The notes beneath the pieces are model-generated. The model worked only from the letters and a program-made list of their open reading frames with translations, did not search any database and was not told the origin of the DNA. Shown piece after piece: positions 8,557-16,314 of a stretch of DNA of 64,000 bases (the stretch's first letter is position 1; each line of letters opens with the position of its first letter). The stretch comes from Methylotuvimicrobium buryatense 5G. Lineage in GTDB: Bacteria > Pseudomonadota > Gammaproteobacteria > Methylococcales > Methylomonadaceae. Both the position numbers and the translations under genes were made by a program. The stretch covers positions 4,529,973 through 4,593,972 of the forward strand of contig NZ_KB455575.1 of assembly GCF_000341735.1 (NCBI RefSeq), written 5' to 3'.

Positions 8557-9849
8557 ATGCAAAAAACCAATAAGATATGTTCTTTTTGCGGGGTCGAGGC
8601 ATCGGTCGACGTACCGTTGATCGCTGGCAACGACGGGCAGATTTGCGAAGCTTGCGTAATCTTGGCGAATCAGGTCGTTTCAAGCTGGGGAAAGAAAAAG
8701 CAATTGGCCGAAATGCATGGCCCTTTGCCGAAACCGGCCGAAATCAAGCAACTGCTCGACGACTACATTATCGGGCAGGATCTCGCGAAAGAGATTCTGG
8801 CCGTTGCGGTCTACAACCATTACAAGCGCTTGAAGCACGAAAGTTCACAAATCGGCGGATTGGGCGCTTCCGACGACGGCGTCGAAATCGGCAAGTCCAA
8901 CATTTTGCTGATCGGGCCTTCCGGAACCGGTAAAACACTACTGGCCAGTACGCTGGCCAAGATCGTCGGTGTGCCGTTTGTAGTTGCCGACGCGACGACG
9001 CTGACTCAAGCCGGTTATGTCGGCGATGATGTCGAAAACATCCTGGTGCGTTTGCTCGATGTTGCCGACGGCCATATCGGCAAGGCGGAATGGGGCATCG
9101 TGTATTTGGACGAAGTCGACAAGATCGCTCGTAGCCCTGAACAGGCCTTCGGCACTCGGGATGTTTCGGGCGAAGGCGTGCAACAAGCGCTATTGCGCCT
9201 GGTCGAAGGCTCGCATGTCAAAGTTCCGAACAAAGGGCGGCGTAAGGACGGCAACACTGCCGATTCGGTCATCGTCGATACGCGCAACATCTTGTTCATC
9301 GCCGGAGGCGCGTTTCCGGGACTCGAAAAGCACGTCGAGAAACGCCTGGTGCCGGCGAATACCGCAATCGGTTTTCATCGCGAAATAGGCCGGTCCGAAC
9401 AAAAGCCGGATATTGAAGTTTTGCTCAATGCGACCGAACCAGACGATCTAAAACGCTTCGGCTTGATCCCGGAATTCATCGGGCGTTTTCCGGTATTGGC
9501 TCCCTTGGAACCGCTCGACGTCGATGCGCTGATTCAAATCCTGACCGAACCGAAAAATGCGCTGGTCAAACAATATCAGCACTTGTTTGCCTATGACGGC
9601 GTCAGTCTCGAATTCACGCCGGATGCATTGGTGGAAATCGCCGAAAAAGCGATCGTACGAAATACCGGGGCTCGAGGCTTGCGGAGCATCATGGAGACGA
9701 TTTTGCGCAAGGCGATGTTCGAATTACCGACTCGTGAAGATATTGAGATCTGCATCGTCGATGCGGAAGTCGTTAAGAACGGCGCGCCGCTCAGGTTGAT
9801 CGAACATGACCAAGAATCGCCATTGCAAAAACAGGCCGGGGCAGGGTGA
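8557..9849 (+). CDS. clpX2: Nif-linked ClpX paralogue (ClpX2)
   Basis: This AAA+ unfoldase feeds ClpP; the nif-linked copy of Azotobacter has been tied to turnover of cofactor-assembly proteins. The 430-residue protein has the C4 zinc-binding domain (CSFC at 8-11 and CEAC), Walker A GPSGTGKT, pore loop AGYVGDD, Walker B IVYLDEVDK, and the IGF loop (TAIGFH) needed to dock ClpP. The RKH pore loop of housekeeping ClpX reads GRRKDGNT here, so its conserved His is lost, which suggests changed substrate choice. The order nifM-clpX2-grx-nifF matches Azotobacter. Confidence 0.92.
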   Translation: MQKTNKICSFCGVEASVDVPLIAGNDGQICEACVILANQVVSSWGKKKQLAEMHGPLPKPAEIKQLLDDYIIGQDLAKEILAVAVYNHYKRLKHESSQIGGLGASDDGVEIGKSNILLIGPSGTGKTLLASTLAKIVGVPFVVADATTLTQAGYVGDDVENILVRLLDVADGHIGKAEWGIVYLDEVDKIARSPEQAFGTRDVSGEGVQQALLRLVEGSHVKVPNKGRRKDGNTADSVIVDTRNILFIAGGAFPGLEKHVEKRLVPANTAIGFHREIGRSEQKPDIEVLLNATEPDDLKRFGLIPEFIGRFPVLAPLEPLDVDALIQILTEPKNALVKQYQHLFAYDGVSLEFTPDALVEIAEKAIVRNTGARGLRSIMETILRKAMFELPTREDIEICIVDAEVVKNGAPLRLIEHDQESPLQKQAGAG

Positions 9850-10153
9850 CCCCGCAAAACAGTATTGTTTCGAAATCGCGACCGACGCTATTGTGGGAGC
9901 GATCCCCTGATCGCGATATCGAAGTCGAAAACGTCAGGTGACAATTAATGATATCGAAGTCACATTGGCTAAGATGGCAAGACTGTTTCTACAGTTTAAC
10001 TATAACTCTGAGTACAGAGCTTGGGAATTGATCTCTCCCTTTTTCTGGGAGAATACTGGGTTAAGGGGCGTCAACAACCTACGTTTTTTCGAGCCCACTC
10101 TTAAAAATTCGGCCTGATGGCCTTTCCACATTTATCATTAAGAGACAGTAAAA
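9850..10153. other. Gap clpX2-grx/bolA with family B repeat (B2)
   Basis: From about 9868 to 9947 this holds a family B palindrome (CGAAATCGCGACCGACG, GTGGGAGCGATCCCCTGATCGCG). The rest is unique AT-rich DNA. A TGGCAA-N5-TTTCT string at 9974 lacks the GC of a sigma-54 -12 box. I see no gene. Confidence 0.5.
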
Positions 10154-10774
10154 ATGAGCACCGAAGACAAAATACGCAAGCAACTAGCCGAAAATCCTAT
10201 CATCCTCTACATGAAAGGCGTTCCAACCGCTCCGGAATGCGGGTTTTCTGCGAAAACGGTCGGAATTTTAAACGCAACCGGAATTCCGTTCGCCTATGTT
10301 AATGTCCTGGCAGCGCCATTCATCCGCGAAAAACTGCCGAAAATTTCCCATTGGCCAACCTATCCGCAATTGTTCGTTAACGGCGAGCTGGTCGGCGGTT
10401 GCGATATCGTCGAAGCGATGCATAACGATGGCAGTTTGTTACTCTTATTGCAAAACACGTCGGTAAAAACGGAGTCGACGGCAGCGGCCGGTGATGCGAT
10501 AACGCACGTTGAAGTCGAAAGCCTGATCAAAAATAGTTTTCCCGATGCGGTCATCGAGATCGATGGCGAAGGCTGTAATCTGTCGATTACTGTGGTCAGC
10601 GAGGCGTTTTTAGATTTGCCGTTGGTCAAGCAACAACAGGGTGTCATGGCGGCCTTGGCCGGCGTCTTGGCATCGGGCCGTTTGCATGCGGTATCGATGA
10701 AGACTTTTACGCCCGAGCAACGGCGGGAGCAAGCCGAAACCCCTGCTTCCGGTTTACTGCAAATTCAAGCGTGA
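10154..10774 (+). CDS. CGFS glutaredoxin-BolA fusion protein (Grx-nif)
   Basis: Residues 1-105 are a monothiol glutaredoxin of the Grx4/Grx5 type: ILYMKGVPTAPECGFS with the CGFS site, HWPTYPQLFVNGELVGGCDI for glutathione and cluster binding. Residues about 118-195 are a BolA domain: VESLIKNSFPDAVIEIDGEG, LVKQQQGVMAALAG and LHAVSMKTFTPEQ with the conserved His. CGFS glutaredoxins and BolA proteins are known to form [2Fe-2S]-bridged pairs, so this fusion fixes the partners in one chain. The usual RHR of BolA is QQQ here. It stands between clpX2 and nifF, where Azotobacter has a stand-alone grx5nif. It likely carries or delivers [Fe-S] clusters. Confidence 0.88.
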   Translation: MSTEDKIRKQLAENPIILYMKGVPTAPECGFSAKTVGILNATGIPFAYVNVLAAPFIREKLPKISHWPTYPQLFVNGELVGGCDIVEAMHNDGSLLLLLQNTSVKTESTAAAGDAITHVEVESLIKNSFPDAVIEIDGEGCNLSITVVSEAFLDLPLVKQQQGVMAALAGVLASGRLHAVSMKTFTPEQRREQAETPASGLLQIQA

Positions 10775-10784
10775 GTAATTACCA

Positions 10785-11318
10785 ATGGCCAAAGTAGGTA
10801 TATTTTTCGGAACAGATACCGGCAGGACGAGAATGATCGCGAAAACGATCGCGAAAAAAATCGGCCCCTGTACCGCAAAGCCGGTCAATATTCGAACGGC
10901 TATCGTGGAAGATTTGCTTGATTACGATGTATTGATATTGGGCACACCGACCTATGGAGAAGGTGAGCTACCCGGCAAATCGACCGGTAATCAAACCGAA
11001 AGTTGGGAAGAGTTTTTGCCGAAATTGAACGGGCATGATTTCAACGGTAAAAAAGTGGCGCTTTACGGATTGGGTAACCAAAAAAGTTACGGCAAAAATT
11101 TTGGCAGCGCCGTACGTTATTTGTACGATGCTTTTGCCTCACGCGGCGCTGAGATCATCGGCGGAGCATGGGATACCGGGAATTATCAATTCACTTATTC
11201 GAAAGCGGTCATCGACGATAAATTTGTCGGGCTCATTTTGGATGAGGAAACGCAGAAAGAACTCACCGACGAGCGTTTAGACAAATGGCTGGAAGGCATT
11301 CGGCCGGTTTGGGCCTAG
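10785..11318 (+). CDS. nifF: Nif flavodoxin NifF
   Basis: NifF is an FMN flavodoxin that reduces the nitrogenase Fe protein. The 177-residue protein is a long-chain flavodoxin: FMN phosphate loop FGTDTGRTR (residues 8-16), then LGTPTYGEGELPG and GLGNQKSYGKNFG in the isoalloxazine-binding loops. It follows the Grx-BolA gene by 10 bases and ends the intact part of the plus-strand nif block. The single-base difference from housekeeping flavodoxins cannot be judged, but the location makes nifF the natural name. Confidence 0.92.
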   Translation: MAKVGIFFGTDTGRTRMIAKTIAKKIGPCTAKPVNIRTAIVEDLLDYDVLILGTPTYGEGELPGKSTGNQTESWEEFLPKLNGHDFNGKKVALYGLGNQKSYGKNFGSAVRYLYDAFASRGAEIIGGAWDTGNYQFTYSKAVIDDKFVGLILDEETQKELTDERLDKWLEGIRPVWA

Positions 11319-11406
11319 GCCTGGAGAACTCGGACTGCTGCGCCGTATCTCTTTTTAATAACCTCTGGCCTGATGTTTGCTGTAATGGAAAGCGGAGGTG
11401 AACACT

Positions 11407-11784
11407 GTGGCTATAAGAAGAGTTCCAGAGCCTATTTGTCAGGGATTTCAAATTCCGGAATTAGGAAAGTATTCTTTTAATATCAAATATCGAGGGAAAG
11501 CGTGCAGCGCCGTTCTGATTCGTTTTAACGGAGCGGTATACGGCTATTTGAATCAATGCGTACATATGCCGAGGGCATTAGATTGCGAGGAAAGTAACAT
11601 TTTTGATGAGTCTGGACGCTATTTGCAGTGTTCCATGCACAGTATTTGCTATGACCCGGTTAGCGGTGAATAGTTAAGTGAAATATGTGCAGGCAAAAAG
11701 TTGACGGCATTAAAGGTCAGGGAAGAGGGAAGCTGGGTGTATTTGCTTGATAGAAGAGCGATTATGGAGAGAAAATCAATTTAA
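11407..11784 (+). pseudogene. Rieske-type [2Fe-2S] protein interrupted by an in-frame TAG
   Basis: From a GTG at 11407 (GGAGG 8 bases upstream) the frame gives a small Rieske ferredoxin: the first Cys-His pair in LNQCVHMPRALDC and the second in LQCSMHSICYDPVSGE. A TAG at 11671-11673 stops it there, yet the same frame continues sensibly with LSEICAGKKLTALKVREEG and VYLLDRRA to a TAA at 11782. That is the normal C-terminal part of such proteins. So this is either a 125-codon gene killed by one nonsense mutation or a truncated but cluster-bearing protein of 88 residues. A Rieske gene after nifF fits an electron-transfer role. Confidence 0.7.
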
Positions 11785-11835
11785 CCGGATAGAAAAGTGC
11801 TCTATTAGGTCATGTGAAAACCACAGGGCTAGGTC

Positions 11836-12018
11836 TTGTTTTTTGCAAATGCGTATTTGCTTAAACGACACCTGATGCAATTTCCAAAACCTGATACCAA
11901 TCATCCAATATTTCAATTCCATAGTATCATTTCAGATGCGGATATTGACACTATTATTCATGAGCTTCAAAAGCGTAAGCACATAAAAATTGAGCAAAAT
12001 TGTGTCCGTTATCTATAA
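11836..12018 (+). pseudogene. Unrecognised short frame, possible gene remnant
   Basis: Sixty codons from a TTG, without a clear ribosome site: LLKRHLMQFPKPDTNHP, then ISDADIDTIIHELQKRKHIKI ending VRYL. The last 35 residues look like a small winged-helix end such as those at the C-terminus of NYN/OST-HTH proteins, so this may be the tail of a lost larger gene. This is a guess from residue pattern. The surrounding gap (11785-12168) otherwise holds only T-rich tracts at 12105-12132 before the next gene. Confidence 0.2.
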
Positions 12019-12168
12019 TCGACTAAGTTTGAGCATTGAGGTAAGTTATCTTCGTCCTTAATCAACCGCATCATTAACTGAGAGATCCTACGATTCTAGA
12101 CCCCTTTTTTCTTTTTTTTGCCCCTTTTTTTTCGATAATTTCAGCTGCCGACACAACTGGGAGCGACC

Positions 12169-13599
12169 ATGGCGGTTTTAAAGCGACGTTTGTTGTGGAT
12201 ATCTTTGGTGGCGCACACATTGGGCATTGTCTCTTCGGTCGATGCACTCATGTCGACGCGCACAGCGCCGGGCGCAGTGGCCTGGATAGTGTCTCTAAAC
12301 ACCTTTCCGTATGTGTCTGTTCCCGCCTATTGGGTTTTTGGCGACAATCGTTTTAGTGGGTATGTGATCGGGCGCAAAGAGGTCGATAGTCGTTTGCATC
12401 GCGAACTTGCTCAAAAAATGTCATTGGTCGAGCAATATGCGGCACCATTTCCATCGGCCCAACAAAGTTTTGAGGTAATGGAGCGCTTGGCCAAGATGCC
12501 GCTGCTGAGAGGCAATAATGTTGAGTTACTTATTGATGGCGAGACAACTTTTGCCAGTATTTTTGCCGGTATTGATGCCGCAGAGCACTATTTGCTGGTG
12601 CAGTTTTATATAGTACGCGACGACGTCTTGGGGTTAGAGCTGAAACACCGCCTTGCGGCACGGGCCCGCGATGGTGTTAAGGTATATTTCCTTTATGACG
12701 AAATTGGCAGTTACCTGCTGCCGCGTCGCTATTTGGACGATCTACGCGACGCAGGCGTTTTGGTGCGGTCGTTTCACTCTAGCCAGGGTTCAGGCAATCG
12801 CTTCCAATTGAATTTTCGTAATCACCGCAAAATCGTTATCGCCGATGGGCGCTTTGGATGGGTCGGGGGGTTGAATGTCGGCGATGAATATCTCGGACAA
12901 GATCCACGCATAGCTGCTTGGCGCGATACACATCTAAAAATTGAAGGGCCTGCAGTGTTCAGTTTACAACTGCCTTACTTAGAAGACTGGCACTGGTCGA
13001 GTGGCGATATTCTGGAATTAGATTGGCAGCCGCAATCCGCCGCGAATAATGGTGTGCCCATATTAATATTGCCTAGTGGACCTGCGGATCGTTTTGAAAC
13101 CGCAAGTTTAATGGTACAGCACGCGCTGGCCACGGCCCGCCGACGTGCGTGGATCAGCAGTCCTTATTTCGTGCCGGATGAAGGCGTGCAGTCCGCTCTT
13201 AAACTGGCAGCTTTACGCGGTGTGGATGTCCGCGTGTTAATTCCCGAACGCCCAGACAATATCTTGACCTACTTGGCCGCCTTCGCATTTACCCAACCCC
13301 TGCTGGAAGCCGGTGTGAAAATATACCGCTACAAAGCCGGTTTTTTGCACACTAAAACGCTGCTAGTGGACGAGGGCGCGTCGTCGGTGGGCACAGTGAA
13401 TTTGGACAATCGCTCATTTCGACTTAATTTTGAAATCAGCGCTTGGGTGTTCGATGAGACCTTTGCACAGCGTATGGGAACGGTATTTGAGCAGGATTTC
13501 GCTAACTCACGAGAAATGTCGACCACTGATATTCTCAACCAACCCTGGTGGTTTAAGGTCGCCTCACGAGCGGCTTATTTGGCTGCGCCAGTGTTGTGA
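12169..13599 (+). CDS. cls: Cardiolipin synthase (phospholipase D family)
   Basis: This enzyme condenses phosphatidylglycerol to cardiolipin at the inner membrane. The 476-residue protein has two N-terminal hydrophobic segments (about 8-30 and 38-58, with the PGAVAWIVSLNTFPYVSVPAYW-like linker) and two HKD motifs. The first is NHRKIVIADGRFGWVGG (about residue 220) and the second LHTKTLLVDEGASSVGT (about 390). The domain order and length are those of ClsA-type synthases. It is unrelated to nitrogen fixation and lies between the two nif blocks, so it is likely an inserted or residual housekeeping gene. The ATG at 12169 follows GGGAGCG. Confidence 0.9.
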   Translation: MAVLKRRLLWISLVAHTLGIVSSVDALMSTRTAPGAVAWIVSLNTFPYVSVPAYWVFGDNRFSGYVIGRKEVDSRLHRELAQKMSLVEQYAAPFPSAQQSFEVMERLAKMPLLRGNNVELLIDGETTFASIFAGIDAAEHYLLVQFYIVRDDVLGLELKHRLAARARDGVKVYFLYDEIGSYLLPRRYLDDLRDAGVLVRSFHSSQGSGNRFQLNFRNHRKIVIADGRFGWVGGLNVGDEYLGQDPRIAAWRDTHLKIEGPAVFSLQLPYLEDWHWSSGDILELDWQPQSAANNGVPILILPSGPADRFETASLMVQHALATARRRAWISSPYFVPDEGVQSALKLAALRGVDVRVLIPERPDNILTYLAAFAFTQPLLEAGVKIYRYKAGFLHTKTLLVDEGASSVGTVNLDNRSFRLNFEISAWVFDETFAQRMGTVFEQDFANSREMSTTDILNQPWWFKVASRAAYLAAPVL

Positions 13600-13819
13600 T
13601 CCGTGCAAAAAAAAGAGGCAGGATAATGGGTGTGGCCCAGCTATTCAGAATTAGAATTGCTGATGTATGTTAGTAAATCCAGAACAGAACAACGGGGTCA
13701 AGAACAACGGGGTCCGGCAAAACAGGCCTGCCCCCCCTTTCTTTATGTCGCCCGCTCCGAATCCGCCCTATGATTTTTCGGTTTTGCCGGGAGATAGGGC
13801 GCCGGAATGAGTCAACCCA

Positions 13820-14782
13820 CTAGACTTGATAGGGATCGGCAACCCAGTCGCGCAGCACTGCTTCGTCGCGTTGCGGCAGATAGGCGAAGTCGCCGCTGAT
13901 GTCCTGAAAGACCGCTTGCGCACAGTATGGCGACACGAGTTTGCCTTTGACCATGTAAAAGAACCAGGCGAAAGGATAACCGGCTTGCCGGTCGAATCGG
14001 GTCAGCAGTCCATTCAGGGTATTGCCTTTTTTGCCGGCCAGGTCTTCGAGATAGGGCAGGCGGTTTTGCCGGATATTGATGATTTCGGCGTTGACGATCT
14101 GCTCGCCGAAGCGGCCGGTATGTTGCGACGGTCGGATTAGCCAGTCTTCGCAGAAGCGGTGTTTTTGTCCGGCGCTGCTGCGGTTCCAATCGTCCAAGAA
14201 ACGTCGCACCGGATGTTCGACGGCATGATGTTGATCGATCGCTTCGATGAACAGGGGCATGTCGGTCTTGCGACGGTAGGCATAGCGAGTCGCCCCGACC
14301 GAGACGCTTTCGACCGTAGTCGGATTCAGCGGGTCGATGATCTCGTCCAAGTCTTCCGGCGCTTCGTTTTCGTTGACGAGCAGGCGGTCGTACACTTCCC
14401 TGGTCTTGTCGATTTCGATCAGCGTGAAGTCCTCGGCGCGGCTTCCTGTTTGCACGACGAAATACAGCGATCGTCCGGACTGGCGCGTCGCGATCAAATT
14501 TCGTTCGCGGGCATGATCGACCAGTGTTTGCAAATCACGGCCGCATTCGATATAAGTGCGCTCGCTCCATTCGATCAAATCGTGAGCGATGCGCTGGCCA
14601 TCGCGGTCGACGACGCCGCCGATCCGATACCATTCTTCGCCGATCCAGGACAGCCGAACAGGATAGGCGGGCAGCAACGACTGCAATGTTTTCAACAAGG
14701 ATTCGTCGTTTTGTCCCGGAATCAGTTTCTTGCAACAGTCGGCCAGTATCCGGCCGGCAATCAACGAGGGCGATTCATTCAT
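13820..14782 (-). CDS. Nif-cluster protein of unknown function
   Basis: The 320-residue soluble protein has no signal peptide, membrane segment or motif I can name. Visible features are a Cys pair near the N-terminus (ILADCCKKLIPGQ), an Arg/Asp-rich middle (YDRLLVNENEAPEDLDEIIDPL), and an aromatic-rich C-terminal part (YPFAWFFYMVKGKLVSPYCAQAVF). It is the last gene of the nifHDKT block; its ATG at 14782 overlaps the stop of the LRV gene (ATGAATGA), with GGAG 6 bases upstream, so translation is coupled. A role linked to nitrogenase is inferred only from this position. Confidence 0.8.
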   Translation of the reverse strand: MNESPSLIAGRILADCCKKLIPGQNDESLLKTLQSLLPAYPVRLSWIGEEWYRIGGVVDRDGQRIAHDLIEWSERTYIECGRDLQTLVDHARERNLIATRQSGRSLYFVVQTGSRAEDFTLIEIDKTREVYDRLLVNENEAPEDLDEIIDPLNPTTVESVSVGATRYAYRRKTDMPLFIEAIDQHHAVEHPVRRFLDDWNRSSAGQKHRFCEDWLIRPSQHTGRFGEQIVNAEIINIRQNRLPYLEDLAGKKGNTLNGLLTRFDRQAGYPFAWFFYMVKGKLVSPYCAQAVFQDISGDFAYLPQRDEAVLRDWVADPYQV

Positions 14783-15539
14783 TGTCGGCTCCATCGGAAG
14801 CAGAAATATGCAGGCGCTTTCGCGCCAGTTCGCGCACGTCCGGCTCGGGATCGTCGCAGAGCGCCGACAGGTCGGCAGGATCGGCGCGTAGCGCGGCGGT
14901 ATAGCGCACCAGCCAATCGTCGTCGCTCAGCAGCGATGCCAGGTCATGCGGTGGCATGCGTTCAGCCAATACGCGCCGGACTTCGGGAGCCGGGTCATTG
15001 ATCATCAAGCCCAGACTGACTTCGGGCAAGCGTTCGGCGACGAGTTGACGTACTTTTGGGTCTACATCCTTGATTAGACGGAACAGCCGGCCCGGCGACA
15101 ATCGTTTCGCGACCGTTAACCGGACTATGTAATCCGGGTCGTCGGCCAATCGTTCCAGATGTTCCAGATCGATGCGGTCGGCGACGGTCATACGCACCTC
15201 GCGGTCGGGATCATCGAGCAACGGCGCCAATTGTTGAGACGGCAGACGATATGCGACAGCGCGGCGGACGACTTCGTCCTCGTCGTCGATCAGATCGGTT
15301 AGGGCTTTGATCGGTGCGTAACGTACTGCGATCGCGCGCCGTTCCCAGAATGGGTCGTGCAAGAACTGCTCGGCATAGTGCGGATTGATGCGGAAGAAGC
15401 GGTCGATCTGCCGGCCGCTTTCGACCAGGACGCAGGTGTCGCCCGGCATGCAGCGACCTCTCAACAGCGTTTTGCCTCGGAACGGGCACAGGCTGCAATC
15501 GGCGATCGGCGTCGTAACGGGGTTGGGCTGATCGGACAT
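14775..15539 (-). CDS. LRV protein: [4Fe-4S] domain plus leucine-rich repeat variants
   Basis: The 254-residue protein starts with a Cys cluster (CSLCPFRGKTLLRGRCMPGDTC, residues about 15-36, given here by its Cys positions 15, 18, 30, 36) that matches the Fe-S module of the Azotobacter leucine-rich repeat variant (LRV) protein. From residue 60 on there are at least seven 24-residue repeats of the form LxxLxxDxDxxVRxxVAxRLP. The LRV fold forms a right-handed superhelix and probably serves protein binding. The gene sits in the nifH operon, as in Azotobacter; its precise partner is unknown. Confidence 0.88.
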   Translation of the reverse strand: MSDQPNPVTTPIADCSLCPFRGKTLLRGRCMPGDTCVLVESGRQIDRFFRINPHYAEQFLHDPFWERRAIAVRYAPIKALTDLIDDEDEVVRRAVAYRLPSQQLAPLLDDPDREVRMTVADRIDLEHLERLADDPDYIVRLTVAKRLSPGRLFRLIKDVDPKVRQLVAERLPEVSLGLMINDPAPEVRRVLAERMPPHDLASLLSDDDWLVRYTAALRADPADLSALCDDPEPDVRELARKRLHISASDGADNE

Positions 15540-15548
15540 CGCATCGCC

Positions 15549-15815
15549 TCAGTCGTTGATGATTTCGGCGACGACGAAACCGGAAGCCTGTTCGTAGTTT
15601 TGCGTCAGACACAAACAATGGTCGCGGCCGTCGACCAGATACAGATTGAAACCGGGGCATTCCAACACCGGTTCGTGGTTCGGGATGTCGTCGTCGATGC
15701 AATAGGTGAAATGAATACCGGGATGATCGGCCCTAAGCCGGCCGATCACGGTTTCATCGATGCCGAGGCTTTCGACCGTTGCGGCGATCGTGTCGGCCAG
15801 TTCTTGCGTGACCAT
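15549..15815 (-). CDS. DUF6129 family nif-cluster protein
   Basis: An 88-residue protein with LADTIAATVESLGIDETVIGRLRADHPGIHFTYCIDDDI and then FNLYLVDGRDHCLCLTQ, a pattern I recognise from the small DUF6129 proteins next to nifT and ferredoxin genes. The long quoted part is conserved chiefly at the PGIHFTYC and NLYLVDG positions. It lies 3 bases after the ferredoxin stop and 9 bases before the LRV gene, so it is cotranscribed with them. Function is unknown; the name rests on memory of the family. Confidence 0.7.
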   Translation of the reverse strand: MVTQELADTIAATVESLGIDETVIGRLRADHPGIHFTYCIDDDIPNHEPVLECPGFNLYLVDGRDHCLCLTQNYEQASGFVVAEIIND

Positions 15816-15818
15816 CGC

Positions 15819-16019
15819 TCAAGCCGGCAAAGGCAGGATGCAATTATCGACCGGACACACCCGGACGCATTGCGGTTTGTCGAAATCGCCTTCGCATTCG
15901 GTACAGGTCTTTTTGTCGATCTCGAACACGATCTTGCCTTCCGTGATCGAATTGGTCGGACAGACCGGTTCGCAATCGCCGCAGGATATACATTCGTCGG
16001 CAACAATATATAAAGCCAT
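15819..16019 (-). CDS. Nif 2x[4Fe-4S] ferredoxin
   Basis: A 66-residue bacterial-type ferredoxin: CISCGDCEPVCPTNS for one cluster and CTECEGDFDKPQCVRVCPVDN for the second, with the 8-residue insert between the second and third Cys of motif two that marks the FdxN/VnfFd-like type. It is expected to move low-potential electrons to nitrogenase or to NifB. It lies 11 bases after nifT and a GGAGG ribosome site precedes the ATG. Confidence 0.92.
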   Translation of the reverse strand: MALYIVADECISCGDCEPVCPTNSITEGKIVFEIDKKTCTECEGDFDKPQCVRVCPVDNCILPLPA

Positions 16020-16029
16020 GACAGCCTCC

Positions 16030-16242
16030 TTATAAACGTTTCGCTTGTAGAGTCGTCGGAATCTTAGGCGCGGGCGACAGCGGTTCGAAGTAATAACGCG
16101 AACCGTCGCCTAACACCACTTCGCCGCCCCATTTTTCGGGCGCGTCGAATTCCAGCGACTCGATGGTTTCTTCCAGATCTTTCTTCGCGACATAAAACAG
16201 CAGTTTGCCGTCGTCGCGTTTTCTGAGCATGACGCTGGGCAT
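16030..16242 (-). CDS. nifT: NifT/FixU
   Basis: A 70-residue protein with the NifT pattern MLRKRDDGKLLFYVAKKDLEE, WGGEVVLGDGSRYYFEPL. NifT always follows nifK in gammaproteobacterial clusters; its loss causes little phenotype in model strains and the role is unclear. I chose the ATG at 16242 because GGAG lies 6 bases before it; the frame from 16254 would add four residues with no ribosome site. Confidence 0.93.
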   Translation of the reverse strand: MPSVMLRKRDDGKLLFYVAKKDLEETIESLEFDAPEKWGGEVVLGDGSRYYFEPLSPAPKIPTTLQAKRL

Positions 16243-16268
16243 AGGGTTCTCCAATCAAAAACAAGTAG

Positions 16269-16298
16269 GTCGGGTTAGGCAAAAAGCCGTAACCCGAC
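16269..16298 (-). repeat. Hairpin between nifK and nifT
   Basis: GTCGGGTTA-CGGC-TTTTT-GCC-TAACCCGAC forms a strong stem of 12 pairs with one bulge. A closely related hairpin lies between nifH and nifD. It has no long T-run after it, so it probably dampens transcription or protects the nifHDK mRNA end rather than stopping it. Confidence 0.6.
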
Positions 16299-16314
16299 GG
16301 TCTGGTTTATACGA

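Noticed and set aside
9974-9989. TGGCAA-N5-TTTCT before the Grx-BolA gene as a sigma-54 promoter
   Set aside because: The invariant GC of the -12 box is missing (TTTCT).
11671-11673. TAG in the Rieske frame as pyrrolysine or other recoding
   Set aside because: No sign of pyl genes here, and related residues at this place are ordinary; a nonsense mutation is simpler.
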